Source: Williamsia sp. 1138 | Lineage (GTDB): Bacteria > Actinomycetota > Actinomycetes > Mycobacteriales > Mycobacteriaceae | Assembly (NCBI RefSeq): GCF_002095435.2 | Contig: NZ_MJEJ02000052.1 | Span: forward strand, 124,001 to 188,000 | DNA length: 64,000 nt | Direction of reading: 5' to 3' | In this document: positions 43,850 to 52,600 of the stretch, in pieces | Numbering within the stretch: the stretch's first letter is position 1 | Layout of the letters: every line of letters begins with the position of its first letter | Position numbers and translations under genes: made by a program | Notes under the pieces: generated by a model | Told to the model about the DNA's origin: nothing | The model's input: the letters and a program-made list of their open reading frames with translations, nothing else | Database searches by the model: none

Positions 43850-45475
43850 ATGATCGCACGTATGTCCCGCCCGCTGATGGCCGTTGCCGGCGCGGCGCTG
43901 ATGTCGGCAACGCTGCTCAGTGCCTGCGGCTCCGACGGCTCCTCGGGCGGAGGTGACGCCGGCCCGGCGCAATCGGGAGGCACGTTGCGCTACGGACTCT
44001 CGCAGGCTCCGACGTGCTCGGACCCCGCGCAGGGTGCCAGCAACCAGACGATCTATGTGACGCGCCAGGTGGTCGATTCGTTGACCGACCAGGATCCGAA
44101 GACCGGCGACATCACACCATGGCTCGCGGAGAGCTGGGAGATCAGTCCGGACGCGACGTCGTTCACGTTCAAGCTCAAGGATGGTGTCACGTTCAGTGAC
44201 GGCACGCCGGTCACAGCCGATTCGGTCAAGAAGAACTTCGATGCCATCGGAACACTCGGTGCAGCGAAGGCTCCGCTGGCCGGTAGCTACCTGTCGGGTT
44301 ACACGGGTACGACGGTCGTCAACCCGCTGACCGCGCAGGTGAACTTCGCCCAGCCGAACGCGCAGTTCCTCCAGGCCACCTCGACCTCCCAGCTCGGCCT
44401 GCAGGCCGACGCCACCGTCAGCCAGACTGCGGAGCAGCGGTGCCTCGGCGCCAACATCGGCAGTGGCCCGTTCACCTACTCCGACTGGCAGCAGGACCGT
44501 TCGGTGTCTCTCGCCAAGCGTGTCGGCTACAACTGGTCGTCGCCGGTCTTCGCGCACACCGGCGAGGCATACCTCGACACGATCGACTTCACGGTGATCC
44601 CCGAATCGGGTGTGCGCACCGGATCGTTGTCGTCTGATCAGCTCGATGCGGTCAGTGACGCACTGCCCCAGGACGCGCCGCAGATCGAGGCCACCGGCGG
44701 CGAGGTTCTCACCACCCCGAACCCGGGCGTGCCGTTCGGCTTTCAACCCAACGTCTCCCGTGGTGTCCTCGCTGATCCCGCAGTGCGACAGGCCCTCATC
44801 CCGGCGATCAATCGCCAAGAACTGATCGAGACCGTCCTCAACGACGACTTCAAGGTCGCGACGGGTTCACTGGCCGCCAACACCCCCGGATACAAAGATC
44901 TGTCGTCGGAGGTGACGTTCGATCAAGACAAGGCGAAGTCCATCCTCGACAAGGCCGGATGGATCGAAGGCAGCGACGGCATCCGCGAGAAGGACGGACA
45001 GAAGCTCTCGTTCACGCTCTCGTTCAGCGCGGTGTTCGCCGGCAACCAGGCGATTCTCGAACTGGTGCAGCAGCAGCTCAAGCAGGTCGGGGTCGACCTG
45101 AAGCTGGGCCTGGTCTCCAACGCCGAGTTCACGGCACTGCAGAGCAGCGGCGACTACGACGCGGTGTACTACAACACCACCCGCGCCGACGGTGACATCC
45201 TGCGCACCACCTTCGGTCTGGAGAGCCGTAACCTGAACAAGCGCGGCCCGATCCCGGCCCTGGACGACGCCCTCACCGCTCAGCTGGCGGCGACGGACAA
45301 GGCCCAGCGCGACGGCTACCTCGCCACCGCGCAGGAACAGATCATCTCGAACGGGCTGTGGGTACCGACCACCGAACTCTCTCAGATCATCGGAAAGTCC
45401 CCGAAGGCACAGGATCTGAAGTTCGACGCCTCTGCGCGGCTGGTGTTCTTCGACACCTGGATCTCCGGGAGCTGA
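43850..45475 (+). CDS. ABC transporter substrate-binding lipoprotein (family 5)
   Basis: 541-aa DppA/OppA/NikA-type receptor. A signal peptide with the lipobox 'TLLSAC' puts the lipidated Cys at residue 26, followed by a Ser/Gly linker. 'GTLRYGLSQAPTCSDPAQGA' and 'LAESWEISPDATSFTFKLKD' with 'VTFSDGTPVTADSVKKNFDA' are SBP-bac-5 signatures. ATG 43850 with GGAGGA upstream. Expected to bind the imported compound outside the membrane and hand it to the permeases encoded just after. Ligand unknown; a small organosulfur compound or peptide is inferred. Confidence 0.92.
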   Translation: MIARMSRPLMAVAGAALMSATLLSACGSDGSSGGGDAGPAQSGGTLRYGLSQAPTCSDPAQGASNQTIYVTRQVVDSLTDQDPKTGDITPWLAESWEISPDATSFTFKLKDGVTFSDGTPVTADSVKKNFDAIGTLGAAKAPLAGSYLSGYTGTTVVNPLTAQVNFAQPNAQFLQATSTSQLGLQADATVSQTAEQRCLGANIGSGPFTYSDWQQDRSVSLAKRVGYNWSSPVFAHTGEAYLDTIDFTVIPESGVRTGSLSSDQLDAVSDALPQDAPQIEATGGEVLTTPNPGVPFGFQPNVSRGVLADPAVRQALIPAINRQELIETVLNDDFKVATGSLAANTPGYKDLSSEVTFDQDKAKSILDKAGWIEGSDGIREKDGQKLSFTLSFSAVFAGNQAILELVQQQLKQVGVDLKLGLVSNAEFTALQSSGDYDAVYYNTTRADGDILRTTFGLESRNLNKRGPIPALDDALTAQLAATDKAQRDGYLATAQEQIISNGLWVPTTELSQIIGKSPKAQDLKFDASARLVFFDTWISGS

Positions 45476-45477
45476 TC

Positions 45478-46479
45478 ATGGGCCGGTACGTCGGATTGAG
45501 GGCATTGCAGGCGATCGTCGTCCTGTGGGCATCCTTCACGGTTGCTTTCGTGATCCTGTTCATCTTGCCGTCCGATCCGGTCAGCATTGCGGTGCAGGGT
45601 AATTCGGCAACTCCGGTCGATCAGCAGGCGGTCGAAGACCTGCAGGCGCGGTATGGGCTCGACCAGTCGCTGCTCTCGCAGTACTGGACCTCTCTGTCGC
45701 ACGCGGTCCGGGGTGACTTCGGCACATCGATCTCGACGGGGCAGCCGGTGACCACCGCGATCGGCGACGCGTTGCCGAACACCCTGGCGCTGGCAGTCTC
45801 TGCGGTGGTCCTCGCCGTCCTGTTCGGTGGTCTGATCGCCTTCGCGACCACCTACACCAAGGCCCAGTGGTTGCGCACCGCCTTGCAGGCGCTGCCCCCG
45901 CTGGGTGTCGCGGTGCCGACCTTCTGGGTGGGATTGATGCTGTTGCAGTTCTTCTCGTTCGACCTGAAGATCTTTCCGGCATTCGGCGACAAGGGGTTCT
46001 CGTCGCTGGTGCTGCCGGCGATCACCCTGGCCCTACCGACGGGCGCCGTGATCGCGCAGGTCCTGGCCTCGAGCATGGGCACCACCTGGCGACAGCCGTT
46101 CGTCGAGACCGCGCAGGCCAAAGGGGCGAGCCGGATTCGGGTCGTGCTGCACCATGTGGTCCGGCTGGCGAGCATTCCGGCGCTGACCATCGCCGGCGTG
46201 CTGTTCGGCAACCTGCTGGCCAGCGCGGTCGTCGTGGAGACGGTGTTCTCCCGCGCCGGCGTCGGCCGGCTGATGCAGACCTCGGTCATGGCCCAGGACA
46301 TCCCCGTGGTGCTGGGGATCGTCGTGTTCTCGACGGTAGCGTTCGTCGTCATCAACCTGGTCGTCGACCTGCTGTATCCGCTGATCGATCCGAGGATCGT
46401 CGAGTCCTTCCGGAAAAAGCCGGCTGCGCCCGACAAGGCCACACCGGCGGTCGACGACGCGGAGGTCGCTCATGTCTGA
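45478..46479 (+). CDS. ABC transporter permease (DppB-like)
   Basis: 333 aa, six transmembrane helices. N-terminus 'MGRYVGLRALQAIVVLWASF' is typical, followed by 'RYGLDQSLLSQYWTSL' and the EAA loop 'FVETAQAKGASRIRVVLHHV' contacting the ATPase. The ATG lies 2 nt after the receptor stop, and the gene overlaps the next permease by 8 bp. Confidence 0.92.
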   Translation: MGRYVGLRALQAIVVLWASFTVAFVILFILPSDPVSIAVQGNSATPVDQQAVEDLQARYGLDQSLLSQYWTSLSHAVRGDFGTSISTGQPVTTAIGDALPNTLALAVSAVVLAVLFGGLIAFATTYTKAQWLRTALQALPPLGVAVPTFWVGLMLLQFFSFDLKIFPAFGDKGFSSLVLPAITLALPTGAVIAQVLASSMGTTWRQPFVETAQAKGASRIRVVLHHVVRLASIPALTIAGVLFGNLLASAVVVETVFSRAGVGRLMQTSVMAQDIPVVLGIVVFSTVAFVVINLVVDLLYPLIDPRIVESFRKKPAAPDKATPAVDDAEVAHV

Positions 46480-47383
46480 TCTCATCCTGGCCGACAACGA
46501 GATCCGCGAGGTCGAGGCCGCAGCATCGGAACCCGTTGGTGTGGAGACCCGGCGCAGGCCTGCACGCAGGTTCGGCGTACGTGGTCTGTCGCAGTACGCC
46601 GTGCTCGCGATCTCGGTGATCGTGGTACTCGTCGTCATCGGATTCGCCCTCTTCCCGTCGGTGTTCGCGAGCGGAGACCCACTGACCGGTGTCCCTGCCG
46701 ACAAGTTCCAAGCCCCCAGCGCCCAGCACTGGTTCGGCACCGACAACATCGGCCGGGATGTCTACACCCGGGTCGTGCACGGGTCCGGATTGTCGCTGAC
46801 CGCGACGTTGCTGGCGGTGGGCATCGCGCTCGTCGCCGGTACCCTGATCGGGTTGCTCGCAGGGTCCATCGGCGGCATCGTGGACGCGTTCTTCATGCGT
46901 GTCGTCGATGTGCTGCTGTCGATCCCGGCACTGCTGCTGTCGCTGGCGCTGGTCACCGCGCTCGGATTCGGCACGGTCAACGTCGCGATCGCGGTCGGTG
47001 TCGCCATGGTGGCCAGCTTCGCTCGCGTCACGCGATCCGAGGTCCTGCGCGTGCGGCGGGCGACGTACGTCGAAGCGGCCTTCGCGTCCGGGGTCCGCTG
47101 GCCCACGGTCCTGTTCCGGCACATCCTCCGCAACTCCTACGCTCCGGTGATCTCCCTCGCCGCCGTGGAATTCGGTATGGCGATCCTGGCCGTCTCGGCA
47201 TTGAGCTTCTTGGGTTTCGGCGCCGTGCCGCCGACACCGGAGTGGGGGTCCCTGATCGCTGAAGGACGTAACTACCTCGCCGTGGCCTGGTGGATGACCA
47301 CGCTGCCCGGACTCGTCATCATCGCGGTGGTGCTCTCCGCCCATCGCATCGGACATCAATTCGACCGGGGTGGACACCGATGA
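46472..47383 (+). CDS. ABC transporter permease (DppC-like)
   Basis: 303 aa, partner permease. An N-terminal cytoplasmic stretch, then 'SAQHWFGTDNIGRDVYTRVV' (family signature), and the EAA loop 'YVEAAFASGVRWPTVLFRHI' with 'LSFLGFGAVPPTPEWGSLIA'. Overlaps both neighbours by a few bases, so the transporter genes are made together. Confidence 0.92.
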   Translation: MSDLILADNEIREVEAAASEPVGVETRRRPARRFGVRGLSQYAVLAISVIVVLVVIGFALFPSVFASGDPLTGVPADKFQAPSAQHWFGTDNIGRDVYTRVVHGSGLSLTATLLAVGIALVAGTLIGLLAGSIGGIVDAFFMRVVDVLLSIPALLLSLALVTALGFGTVNVAIAVGVAMVASFARVTRSEVLRVRRATYVEAAFASGVRWPTVLFRHILRNSYAPVISLAAVEFGMAILAVSALSFLGFGAVPPTPEWGSLIAEGRNYLAVAWWMTTLPGLVIIAVVLSAHRIGHQFDRGGHR

Positions 47384-49047
47384 GCAACGCGACTCCGGTC
47401 CTGCAGATCAAGGGACTACACGTTCAGTACGGTTCCGGTGCCGACGTTGCCAACGCGGTCGACGGCATCGACCTGGAGGTCGCCCATGGGGAGGTCGTCG
47501 CGGTCGTCGGCGAATCCGGGTCGGGTAAGTCGACCACCGCGCAAGCCATCATCGGGTTGCTGTCCGGAACCGGGAAGATCGTCGCGGGATCGGTGAGTTT
47601 TAGAGGTAACCGGATCGACAACATCCCCGATCGGGCACTGGAGAAGATCCGGGGCGCACACATCGGATTGGTACCGCAGGACCCGACGACCTCGCTGAAT
47701 CCGGTGACGCGAATCGGCGAGCAGGTGGGTGAAGTCCTCCGGATCCACGGACGGGCCAATCGCCGCACCGCCACGGTGGAGGCGCTCCGCATTCTCACCG
47801 AAGCCGGCCTGGACAACCCGGAACTCCGGATCCGGCAGTACCCGCAGGACCTTTCGGGTGGGCAGCGGCAACGGGTGCTGATTGGCATCGCCCTGGCGTG
47901 CGAGCCGGAACTGATCATCGCGGACGAACCGACGAGTGCACTCGACGTCACTGTGCAACGCCGGATCCTCGATCACCTCGACGAGCGGATCGCCGCCACC
48001 GGCGCTGCCGTTCTGCTCATCACCCATGACCTCGGGGTCGCGGCCGACCGCGCCGATCGGATCGTGGTCATGAGCGAGGGCACGATCGTGGAGACCGGTA
48101 CCGCGCAGCAGGTGCTGACGAATCCGCAGCACGAGTACACCCAGAAGCTCCTCGCTGCGGCACCGAGCATGACCGCGGTGTCCGGGGTCTCCGTTCGCAC
48201 ACCGCGCGCGGCAGCAGATGGTCCGCCGGTGTTGTCGGTACGACATCTGACCAAGACCTTCCGGGTCGGCCGGGGCAGCTCTCTCACCGCGGTCGACGAT
48301 GTCTCGTTCGACTTGCCGCGGGGACAGACGTTCTCGCTGGTCGGGGAGTCGGGTTCCGGTAAATCGACGACCGCCCGGATCGTCGCACGGCTGGAGACCG
48401 CGTCCTCGGGCTCCGTCGACTTCGAGGGCGCCCCGATCACCGATCTGCGCGGAAAGGCGCTGCGGGAGTTGCGGCGCCGCGTACAGCTCGTCCACCAGAA
48501 CCCGTATGCATCTCTGGATCCCAAGCTCACGATCGACAAGATCGTGGCCGAACCGTTGCAGGCCTTCGGTATCGGCTCCGCGCAGGAACGGCGCGACAAG
48601 GTGCGCGAGCTGCTCGACCAGGTGGCACTGGGGGACAAGTACCTGTCCCGCCACCCGGCGCAGCTCTCCGGTGGTCAGCGGCAGCGCGTCGCGATCGCCC
48701 GCGCCCTAGCCCTGAACCCGCAGCTCGTCGTCCTCGACGAACCGGTGTCGGCGCTCGACGTCTCCGTGCAGGCGCAGATCCTCGATCTGCTCGCGAGGCT
48801 GCAACGTGAGTACGACCTGAGCTACCTCTTCATCTCCCACGACCTCGCGGTGGTCCGCCAGATCAGTGACGGTGTCGCGGTGATGAGGCGGGGTCACATC
48901 GTCGAAACCGGGCCCATCGCGGATGTTTTCGACAACCCATCGCACGAGTACACGCGTGAACTACTCGATGCGATTCCAGGGCAGGCGATTCCAGGGCAGG
49001 CCATTCCAGGAAAGACGAGCTCCGGAAACCGGGTGGCTGTGTCGTGA
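47380..49047 (+). CDS. ABC transporter, fused double ATPase (DppD-DppF type)
   Basis: 555 aa with two complete nucleotide-binding domains in one chain: 'GESGSGKST' near residues 43 and 325, signature 'LSGGQRQR' near 165 and 430, and Walker B 'LIIADEPTSALD' and 'LVVLDEPVSALD'. Energises the importer encoded by the three preceding genes. The C-terminus carries a threefold AIPGQ/K repeat from a 15-bp tandem repeat (48970-49014). ATG overlaps the permease stop; its own stop overlaps the next start (GTGA). Confidence 0.93.
   Translation: MSNATPVLQIKGLHVQYGSGADVANAVDGIDLEVAHGEVVAVVGESGSGKSTTAQAIIGLLSGTGKIVAGSVSFRGNRIDNIPDRALEKIRGAHIGLVPQDPTTSLNPVTRIGEQVGEVLRIHGRANRRTATVEALRILTEAGLDNPELRIRQYPQDLSGGQRQRVLIGIALACEPELIIADEPTSALDVTVQRRILDHLDERIAATGAAVLLITHDLGVAADRADRIVVMSEGTIVETGTAQQVLTNPQHEYTQKLLAAAPSMTAVSGVSVRTPRAAADGPPVLSVRHLTKTFRVGRGSSLTAVDDVSFDLPRGQTFSLVGESGSGKSTTARIVARLETASSGSVDFEGAPITDLRGKALRELRRRVQLVHQNPYASLDPKLTIDKIVAEPLQAFGIGSAQERRDKVRELLDQVALGDKYLSRHPAQLSGGQRQRVAIARALALNPQLVVLDEPVSALDVSVQAQILDLLARLQREYDLSYLFISHDLAVVRQISDGVAVMRRGHIVETGPIADVFDNPSHEYTRELLDAIPGQAIPGQAIPGKTSSGNRVAVS
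48970..49014 (+). repeat. 15-bp tandem repeat, three copies, in coding sequence
   Basis: GCGATTCCAGGGCAG at 48970-48984 and 48985-48999, then GCCATTCCAGGAAAG at 49000-49014. In frame, it encodes AIPGQ-AIPGQ-AIPGK at the tail of the ATPase. Probably slippage in a non-essential tail. Confidence 0.85.
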
Positions 49048-50177
49048 CCCGCATCGCTCCGAGATTCCACTGGTTCCTGCCCACGGGCGGCGACGACGAG
49101 AGGCTCGGCGCGCGCTCGCACGGGGTGTCGATAGCCAGTGGGTACGTCGCGGACGCCGCCGCATCCGATGGGCATCGCGATGCGTCACTCGAGTATCTGA
49201 CCGAATTGGCCAGGACCGTCGACGAACTCGGCTACGAAGCCGTCCTGACACCCACCGGCGGGCATTGCGAAGACGCCTGGCTCGTGACAGCGGCGCTGAT
49301 ACCCGCAACCCGGCGCCTCAAGTTCCTCGTCGCGTTCCGGCCCGGTGCGGTCGCGCCCGTGCTCGCCGCCCAGATGGTCAGCACCTTCGACAGACTCTCC
49401 TCGGGGCGTATCCTGCTCAATGTCGTTGTCGGGGGCGACGATGCCGAGCAACGGTCATTCGGTGACACCCTGGGAAAAGACGAGCGGTATGCGCGTGCCG
49501 ACCAGTTTCTCGAGATCACCCGGGATGTCGGGCTGGGCAAACCCGTTCAGGTCGACGGGCCGTACTACACGATCGACCGACCGCGGTCGCCTGGCTTCGC
49601 CGGCCATCCGAGCGTTCCGATGCCGGATGTGTACCTCGGCGGATCGTCGACGGCGGCGATCGACGTGGCGGCCCGACGGGCCGACGTCTTCCTCACCTGG
49701 GGTGAACCGCCGGCTGCCGTCGGCGAGAAACTCGCGCAGGTCAAGCAACGGGCCGCTGATCTGGGGCGAACCATCCGCGGGGGCATCCGGTTGCATGTCA
49801 TCGCCCGCGACACCGCGGAGCAGGCCTGGCAGGCGGCGGACGACCTCATCGCCGGCGTCGACGCCGACACCATCTCGGCACGTCAGCAACAACTGGCCGC
49901 CATCGGATCCGAAGGTCAGCGGCGGATGCTCGCGCTGCATGGCGGCGATCGGGACAACCTGGTCGTCGGACCCAATTTGTGGGCCGGCATCGGACTGATC
50001 CGCGGCGGCGCAGGCACGGCGCTGGTCGGCAGTCACGACGAAATCGCCGACCGCATCGACGAATACCGGGACGCGGGTATCGAGGAGTTCATCTTCTCCG
50101 GCTATCCGCACATCGAAGAAGCCCGACACTTCGGCGTCGGTGTCCTCCCGAAGTACCGGTCGGGGCAGCGGATCTAG
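49044..50177 (+). CDS. SsuD-like FMNH2-dependent monooxygenase (last gene of operon)
   Basis: 377 aa. 'PRFHWFLPTGGDDERLGARS' at the start is typical of SsuD; 'KFLVAFRPGAVAPVLAAQMV', 'GRILLNVVVGGDDAEQRSFG', 'LGKDERYARADQFLEITRDV' and the C-terminal 'FIFSGYPHIEEARHFGVGVL' strengthen this. Predicted to cleave a C-S bond of a sulfonate to release sulfite, using reduced FMN. GTG overlaps the ATPase stop, so importer and enzyme are coupled. Confidence 0.9.
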   Translation: MTRIAPRFHWFLPTGGDDERLGARSHGVSIASGYVADAAASDGHRDASLEYLTELARTVDELGYEAVLTPTGGHCEDAWLVTAALIPATRRLKFLVAFRPGAVAPVLAAQMVSTFDRLSSGRILLNVVVGGDDAEQRSFGDTLGKDERYARADQFLEITRDVGLGKPVQVDGPYYTIDRPRSPGFAGHPSVPMPDVYLGGSSTAAIDVAARRADVFLTWGEPPAAVGEKLAQVKQRAADLGRTIRGGIRLHVIARDTAEQAWQAADDLIAGVDADTISARQQQLAAIGSEGQRRMLALHGGDRDNLVVGPNLWAGIGLIRGGAGTALVGSHDEIADRIDEYRDAGIEEFIFSGYPHIEEARHFGVGVLPKYRSGQRI

Positions 50178-50223
50178 GATCCGTTTCGCCGGGTTCGCGC
50201 TTCCGGGCCTGTAGTTTCAAGCC

Positions 50224-50970
50224 ATGCACTTCATCGACAGCCTGGTCGACGGCGGAAAGCTGCCGATGTTCTTGCTGTTCCTGTCGTTCCTGGTCACCTT
50301 CATCGTGACCCGGACCATCACCCGCATGATCCGCGCGGGCAAGGGGCCGTTCAAGGACAACGTCTCTGGCGGCGTCCACATCCACCATTCGATACCGGGC
50401 ATCATCTTGACGGTCGTCGGCGCCTTCACGTCGGTCGGCGTCGACGGGCATTCGCCGTGGGCCGAGGTGAGTGCGGTGATGATCGGAATCGGTTCGTCAC
50501 TGGTGCTGGACGAGTTCGCGCTGATCCTGCATCTGAGCGACGTGTATTGGTCGTCGCAGGGTCAGCTGTCGGTGCAGTTGGTGTCACTGACCATCGCCTT
50601 ACTCGGCCTGGTCCTGCTCGGGGTCAATCCGATCGCCGAGACCACCGGCTTCACCGGTGGACACGCCGTGGTGCTGGCGTATGTGCCGATCCACATTTTT
50701 GTCCTGCTCGTCTGCGTCGAAAAGGGGAAGTACTCGACGGCGGCGATCGGTGCCTTCATCCCACCAGTCGCGTGGGCGGGAGCGGCGCGGCTGGCGCGCC
50801 CCAAGTCACGGTGGGCTCACAAGCGGTACTCGCCCGCGAAACAGCAGTCCGCCCGCCACCGCGCCGACCGCTTCGACGAGCGGTTCGGGCAGTGGGGCCT
50901 GGACGTCGAGGACCTGGTGGCGGGCAAACCGACCGCGAGCCCGTCCGCGGTCACTCAGCCGTCGAAGTGA
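50224..50970 (+). CDS. hypothetical integral membrane protein
   Basis: 248 aa with about six hydrophobic segments ('LPMFLLFLSFLVTFIVT', 'IPGIILTVVGAFTSVGV', 'LTIALLGLVLLGV', 'VLAYVPIHIFVLLVCVE'), a conserved-looking 'GGVHIHHSIPG' near residue 49 and a basic C-terminal tail. Similar proteins occur in actinobacteria without known function. No ribosome site seen. 46 nt after the SsuD-like gene and convergent with terD; whether it belongs to the sulfur operon is unclear. Confidence 0.75.
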   Translation: MHFIDSLVDGGKLPMFLLFLSFLVTFIVTRTITRMIRAGKGPFKDNVSGGVHIHHSIPGIILTVVGAFTSVGVDGHSPWAEVSAVMIGIGSSLVLDEFALILHLSDVYWSSQGQLSVQLVSLTIALLGLVLLGVNPIAETTGFTGGHAVVLAYVPIHIFVLLVCVEKGKYSTAAIGAFIPPVAWAGAARLARPKSRWAHKRYSPAKQQSARHRADRFDERFGQWGLDVEDLVAGKPTASPSAVTQPSK

Positions 50971-50971
50971 C

Positions 50972-51550
50972 TCATCCGATGTTGACGCCGTAGTCGCGGG
51001 CGATCCCGGCGAGACCCGAGGCGTAGCCCTGGCCGATGGCCCGGAACTTCCACTCACCGCCGCGACGGTAGATCTCACCGAAAACCATTGCGGTCTCGGT
51101 GGATGCGTCCTCGCTGAGGTCGTAGCGCGCGAGCTCGCGGCCATCAGACTGATCGACAACGCGGATGAAGGCTCCGTGGACCTGCCCGAAGCTCTGGCCG
51201 AGGGTGTCGGCGTCGTGGATGGTCACGGGGAAGATGATCGACTCGACCTCGGGGGAGAGCGCCTTGAGGTCGACGTTGATCGACTCGTCGTCGCCCTCGC
51301 CCTCGCCGGTCCGGTTGTCACCGGTGTGCTCGATCGCGCCGTCAGGTGAGCGAAGGTTGTTGTAGAACACGAAAAAGTTGTCGTTGATCACCCGCTTGCC
51401 GGAGTTGATACCCAGTGCGCTGGCGTCGAGGTCGTAGTCGGCGCCGGTCGTCGACCGCACATCCCATCCGAGACCGACACTCACGGCCGTGAGATTCGGT
51501 GCCTCTTTGCTCAGCGATACGTTTCCGCCCTTGGCCAGACTGACTGACAT
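50972..51550 (-). CDS. TerD family calcium-binding stress protein
   Basis: 192 aa, full-length TerD: 'MSVSLAKGGNVSLSKEAPNL', 'GLGWDVRSTTGADYDLDASA' (Ca2+-binding acidic segment), 'FFVFYNNLRSPDGAIEHTGD' and 'RRGGEWKFRAIGQGYASGLA'. The family is linked to tellurite resistance and general envelope stress. ATG with GGAGGA upstream. Alone here, with no other ter genes in view. Confidence 0.92.
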   Translation of the reverse strand: MSVSLAKGGNVSLSKEAPNLTAVSVGLGWDVRSTTGADYDLDASALGINSGKRVINDNFFVFYNNLRSPDGAIEHTGDNRTGEGEGDDESINVDLKALSPEVESIIFPVTIHDADTLGQSFGQVHGAFIRVVDQSDGRELARYDLSEDASTETAMVFGEIYRRGGEWKFRAIGQGYASGLAGIARDYGVNIG

Positions 51551-51652
51551 CTTTATCGTCCTCCGTCGATCGATATGGACTGTGCTCTTCTCTGGTGATC
51601 AGCTCACCCAAGCCTACCGATGGCGTGGAGTCCGTGGTTTACAGTCGCGAGC

Positions 51653-52447
51653 ATGCGTATCGACCTCAGCGGAAAGACAGCATTGGTGACCGGTTCGAGC
51701 CAGGGCATCGGATGGGCCATCGCGAAGGGCCTCGCCGAGGCCGGAGCGAAGGTGGCGATCAACGGGCGAGATCAGGGGAAGGTCGACGCGGCGGTGCGCG
51801 ACATGCAGATCAGTGTCCCGGATGCCGATCTGGTGCCGGTGGCCTTCGACGTCACGACGTCCGACGGGGTGAACGGTTTGCTCGGTGAGCTCCCGGCCGT
51901 CGACATCCTGATCAACAATCTGGGTATCTTCGGCGCCGAGCCCGCACTGGAGATCTCCGATGACGAGTGGCGCCGGTACTTCGAGGTGAACGTCTTGGCC
52001 GCCGTACGCCTGATCCGGAGCTACTTGCCGGGCATGACCGAAAGCGGTTGGGGCCGAGTGCAAAACATTGCCAGTGACTCCGCGATCGTGATTCCCACGG
52101 AGATGATCCACTACGGCATGTCGAAAACCGCTCTGCTCGCCGTCAGTCGTGGGTTCGCGAAGGAAGCGGCCGGAACGGGTGTGACCGTCAACTCGGTGAT
52201 CGCCGGACCCACGCACACCGGTGGCGTCGAGGACTTCGTCTACCAACTCGTCGACAGCAATCTTCAGTGGGACGAGGCGCAACGTGAGTTCATGCGGCTC
52301 CACCGCCCACAATCACTGCTGCAACGCCTGATCGAGCCCGAGGAGATCGCCAACATGTGCGTGTACCTGGCGTCGCCACAGGCGTCGGCGACCACCGGGG
52401 CAGCGGTGCGCGTCGACGGTGGATACGTCGATTCCATCGTGCCCTGA
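51653..52447 (+). CDS. SDR family oxidoreductase
   Basis: 264 aa. 'ALVTGSSQGIGWAIA' near residue 10 binds the dinucleotide. 'ILINNLGIFG' replaces the usual NNAG, and 'NIASDSA...YGMSK' gives Ser, Tyr and Lys. C-terminal 'TTGAAVRVDGGYVDSIVP' is normal. ATG 51653 has no good ribosome site. Convergent with the acyl ligase across repeat C1. Substrate unknown. Confidence 0.86.
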   Translation: MRIDLSGKTALVTGSSQGIGWAIAKGLAEAGAKVAINGRDQGKVDAAVRDMQISVPDADLVPVAFDVTTSDGVNGLLGELPAVDILINNLGIFGAEPALEISDDEWRRYFEVNVLAAVRLIRSYLPGMTESGWGRVQNIASDSAIVIPTEMIHYGMSKTALLAVSRGFAKEAAGTGVTVNSVIAGPTHTGGVEDFVYQLVDSNLQWDEAQREFMRLHRPQSLLQRLIEPEEIANMCVYLASPQASATTGAAVRVDGGYVDSIVP

Positions 52448-52470
52448 CACCCGCCGACCGTGCCGTTACA

Positions 52471-52589
52471 GCCGCCGACCGTGCCAATACTGAAATCGAC
52501 TGGGCCAAAAGATCATTGCGTGAGCATTTATTGGTACGCGTAATGACAACTTCGGCACAGTCGAAGGTGTTATTGGCACGGTCAGCGGG
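52471..52589. repeat. intergenic repeat, family C, copy 1
   Basis: About 120 bp beginning GCCGCCGACCGTGCCAATAC and ending near TTATTGGCACGGTCAGCGG, so its ends are inverted copies of each other. It includes the conserved inner block 'TGAAATCGACTGG' and 'ATCATTGCG'. A partial extra copy of the first 15 bases is at 52451-52465. It fills the convergent gap between the SDR and the acyl ligase. Confidence 0.82.
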
Positions 52590-52600
52590 GTTGTTCGGGG

